A DNA stretch of 64,000 nt from positions 16,235-80,234 of the forward strand of contig CAZGIX010000001.1 of the NCBI GenBank assembly GCA_964525785.1. The letters run 5' to 3'. Source of the DNA: JAQBDA01 sp964525785. Its GTDB lineage: Bacteria; Chloroflexota; Anaerolineae; Anaerolineales; UBA4823. Of this stretch, positions 61,635 to 64,000 are shown one piece after another. Under the pieces are notes generated by a model. That model worked only from the letters and a program-made list of their open reading frames with translations, was not told where the DNA came from and searched no databases. Both the position numbers and the translations under genes were made by a program. Numbering within the stretch: position 1 is the stretch's first letter; each line of letters starts with the position of its first letter.

Positions 61635-63947
61635 TCATTCGATATCGACCGGGCAGTAGAACACGCGCTCCTGGACTGGCATTTTGCTCCCGCCGGTAAT
61701 CTCGAACTCACCGGTCAGGCAGATATCCTCGGATGAGCTGCCTACCATTACAACGATCTTACCTGCTTCGAGCACCAGGCTGAGGTGATCATCATAAAAA
61801 GCCAGCTGGTTTATGGGCAGGTGGAAGGTGATAGTTTTGCATTCTCCCGGCAGCAGCTGCACCCGAGCATAGCCCTTTAGCTCTTTCGCAGGCCGCGGGA
61901 TGCTCGCATATTCGTCTCGGATGTAAAGCTGTACAACTTCATCCCCTGCAAGCACGCCAATGTTGGTCAGTGTGAGCGAGATGTCTACGCTCTCACCCAC
62001 CGTTGCCGCTTTCCCTTGGATCGAAAAGTCGCTATATTTAAAATCTGTATAACTCAATCCATAACCAAACGGATACAATGGCGCTACGCTTTCAGAAACA
62101 TAATCCTTATACCAGAAGGACCCCATCCCTGATGGTTTGCTGGAATAGAATATTGGGACCTGACCTACCGCACGCGGGAAGGTGATGGGCAGCTTACCGC
62201 CAGGATTCGAGTCACCGAAGAGGATATCTGCGATCGCTGCACCCCCCTCCTCGCCCGGTAACCAGGCTTCAAGGATGGCGTTGGCATTCTCCGCCAGCCA
62301 GGGAATGGCATAGGGTCGTCCGGTAACCAGCACCGCCACGACCGGTGTGCCGGTAGCAATGATCGCCTCGGCCAGATCGACCTGTACGCCGGGCAGGCGC
62401 AGATCTGCGCTGTCGCGCGTTTCACCGGTCGTGCAATCCGGCGTAAGCCCTGACCGGTCTCCAAGGACGAGAACCACCACATCCGCCTGCCGTGCGATCC
62501 TGACTGCCTCCTCAAATCCGCTGCGATCATCGTCCATGTTTTCACAGCCTTTGGTATATAGTACCTGGGTCTCAGCAGACACTGCCGTCCGGACGCCTTC
62601 CAGCACAGTCGTTACGCGAACAGCGTGGGGATTCAGATTGGTCCTATCGCCACCTGTATATAACAGGCCGCGCAGTTCGAGCAGTGCTTTCATGGCTGGG
62701 TAGGAATAGTCGCCCAGCAGGGTGCGTCCATCGTCGGCGCTGGGTCCGATGACCGCGATGCTCTTAATTGTCTTCTGCAGGGGAAGGCAGCCATCGTTCT
62801 TCAGCAAAACCATGCTCTGGCGGGCAATGGCACGGGCAAGGTCGCGGTTCTGGCGCGTTTCAAATACCTCCTGCACCCGCCCTTCTTCTACATAGGGATT
62901 ATCAAACAGGCCGAGCTCGACCTTCTTCTGCAGGTGGCGGAAAACAGCCTGTTCCACAGTCTCTAGGCTGATCCTACCTGCTTCAAGCGCGTAACGTAGC
63001 GGGTCGCCGTAGCAGTTAATTGTCGGCAGTTCCACATCGATGCCGGCTTCTAATGCCAGGCACGCGGCTGTGGACCAGTCTGGAGCTAAATAATGGAAAT
63101 TATGGATCATACTCACGGCTTCATAATCGGACACGACGAGGCCATCGAATCCAAGCTCATTACGCAGAATATCGGTCAGGATGTGCCGCGAGGCTGCCAC
63201 GACTTCGCCATCCAGCTCGGGATAAGAGTTCATGATAGCGCCGATACCTGCCAGGCGGACTGCAGCCTGGAAGGGCGGCAGGCACACTTCGTAGATTTCC
63301 CGCCAACCGATGTGAACGGGGCCGCAGTTGAGACCGCCCTGTGAGAAGCTGTGACCGATAAAATGCTTGCCCGTCGCCAGTACACCTTCAGTCAGACTAT
63401 TTCCCTGCAAACCCTTGATGTACTCTACGCCAAAGTGGCTGGCAAGGGTGGGATCCTCGCCGAAAGTTTCCTCGGTACGCCCCCAGCGCGGATCGCGGGC
63501 GATATCTAAAACCGGCGCAAGCGCCTGCCGGGCTCCAATCGCTAACAGCTGAGAGCGGATCGCAGCCGTCATGTCGTGCGCCAGACTTGGCTGGAATGAG
63601 GCGGCCAGGCCGATTATTTGCGGGAAGATTGTGCCACCCAGCATTATGGCTCCGCAGCAGCACTCTTCATGTAAGAGCGCGGGTATGCCGAGCCGGGTTT
63701 CTTCCACCAGGAATTTCTGCAAACGATTGGCTGCTTTGGCTGCTGAACAGGGATCGAGCGTGGACGCGCCGGCGAGGCGCGTGATCTGTCCGATCCCGTG
63801 TTTCAATTTGCTGGCAATCTTGCCCTGGTCAAACTCACCTAGGGTCTGAAGCTCAAATATCCAATACGAACCCAGCTGGGCGAGTTTTTCGTCCAGCGTC
63901 ATTTGAGAGATTAATGATTTCAGGCGTTTGTCATTCGATGATGTCAT
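61635..63947 (-). CDS. Glycoside hydrolase family 3 beta-glucosidase/beta-xylosidase
   Basis: A 770-residue GH3 enzyme. An N-terminal TIM barrel has APVLDIARDPRWGRTEETFGEDP (seen as DIARDPRWGRTEETF), GKHFIGHS and the nucleophile Asp274 in GLVVSDYEAVSM. An alpha/beta sandwich domain (about 390-610) and a C-terminal fibronectin III-like domain (RPAKELKGYARVQL) complete it. No signal peptide. It cleaves terminal beta-linked sugars; the linked xylA and xylB point to xylosides. The longest frame starts with TTG at 63962, but GAGG lies 5 bases before the ATG at 63947, which is chosen. First gene of the xyl set in this window; upstream sequence is cut by the window end. Confidence 0.92.
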   Translation of the reverse strand: MTSSNDKRLKSLISQMTLDEKLAQLGSYWIFELQTLGEFDQGKIASKLKHGIGQITRLAGASTLDPCSAAKAANRLQKFLVEETRLGIPALLHEECCCGAIMLGGTIFPQIIGLAASFQPSLAHDMTAAIRSQLLAIGARQALAPVLDIARDPRWGRTEETFGEDPTLASHFGVEYIKGLQGNSLTEGVLATGKHFIGHSFSQGGLNCGPVHIGWREIYEVCLPPFQAAVRLAGIGAIMNSYPELDGEVVAASRHILTDILRNELGFDGLVVSDYEAVSMIHNFHYLAPDWSTAACLALEAGIDVELPTINCYGDPLRYALEAGRISLETVEQAVFRHLQKKVELGLFDNPYVEEGRVQEVFETRQNRDLARAIARQSMVLLKNDGCLPLQKTIKSIAVIGPSADDGRTLLGDYSYPAMKALLELRGLLYTGGDRTNLNPHAVRVTTVLEGVRTAVSAETQVLYTKGCENMDDDRSGFEEAVRIARQADVVVLVLGDRSGLTPDCTTGETRDSADLRLPGVQVDLAEAIIATGTPVVAVLVTGRPYAIPWLAENANAILEAWLPGEEGGAAIADILFGDSNPGGKLPITFPRAVGQVPIFYSSKPSGMGSFWYKDYVSESVAPLYPFGYGLSYTDFKYSDFSIQGKAATVGESVDISLTLTNIGVLAGDEVVQLYIRDEYASIPRPAKELKGYARVQLLPGECKTITFHLPINQLAFYDDHLSLVLEAGKIVVMVGSSSEDICLTGEFEITGGSKMPVQERVFYCPVDIE

Positions 63948-64000
63948 TACAGCCTCATTCAACTGGTTTAGACTCTTAGAACATTAACATCGACAAACTA

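Overview
The window most resembles a chromosomal segment of a bacterium of the phylum Chloroflexota, probably class Anaerolineae. This is an inference. It rests on secreted proteins with Thr/Pro stalks, a lipoprotein with a Val/Thr/Glu-rich linker, an ADP-forming acetate-CoA ligase, a non-pyrrolysine MttB homologue and a typical mix of sugar ABC transporters and glycoside hydrolases. Coding density is high and most genes lie on the minus strand. I found no rRNA, tRNA, CRISPR array, phage or insertion sequence.

Layout. 1-523: panB, cut by the window edge and broken by one extra base in a G6 run. 713-6414: a cyanophycinase-like surface protein that has lost its nucleophile, a thiolase, a metallophosphoesterase, an RDD membrane protein and an unknown partner. 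6598-12483: a giant alpha-2-macroglobulin lipoprotein with an intact CVEQ thioester. 12663-15086: a GH31 glycosidase. 15205-18191: a divergent pair, an AAA+ ATPase with a winged helix and an FHA-GAF-cyclase protein. 18287-23972: an AttH/CrtC-like protein, an FtsX-type permease, a GNAT-like protein and a LolD-type ATPase. 24008-24949: an aldo/keto reductase. 25123-33461: one minus-strand run holding an O-antigen-ligase-like protein, a GT2, a sugar ABC importer without ATPase, an HPr-kinase-like protein and a nucleotidyltransferase. 33526-37758: two GT4 glycosyltransferases, an MBL-fold hydrolase and a membrane protein. 37926-40670: acetate-CoA ligase (ADP-forming) fused to a GNAT domain, with a long structured leader.

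The most interesting part is 41012-55509, a compact minus-strand gene train. In transcription order it holds a Dpp-type peptide ABC importer, a GNAT, a serine beta-lactamase-like hydrolase, AnmK, MurQ, and homologues of E. coli YhfY, YhfU, YhfT, YhfS, YhfX and YhfW, ending with an MttB-family methyltransferase. The first part can import and catabolise muropeptides or anhydro-MurNAc. Joining it to the yhf genes, whose function I do not know to be established, suggests that those genes handle a product of cell-wall turnover. A divergent HPr-Enzyme I pair (55880-57867), with no PTS permease in view, could control the PRD-domain YhfY protein.

57951-63947: a short-chain dehydrogenase, then xylulokinase, xylose isomerase and a GH3 glycosidase, which form a xylose or xyloside utilisation set.

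Start sites were chosen from ribosome-binding sites, and several differ from the longest reading frame. All functional calls come from reading motifs by eye; no database search was possible.
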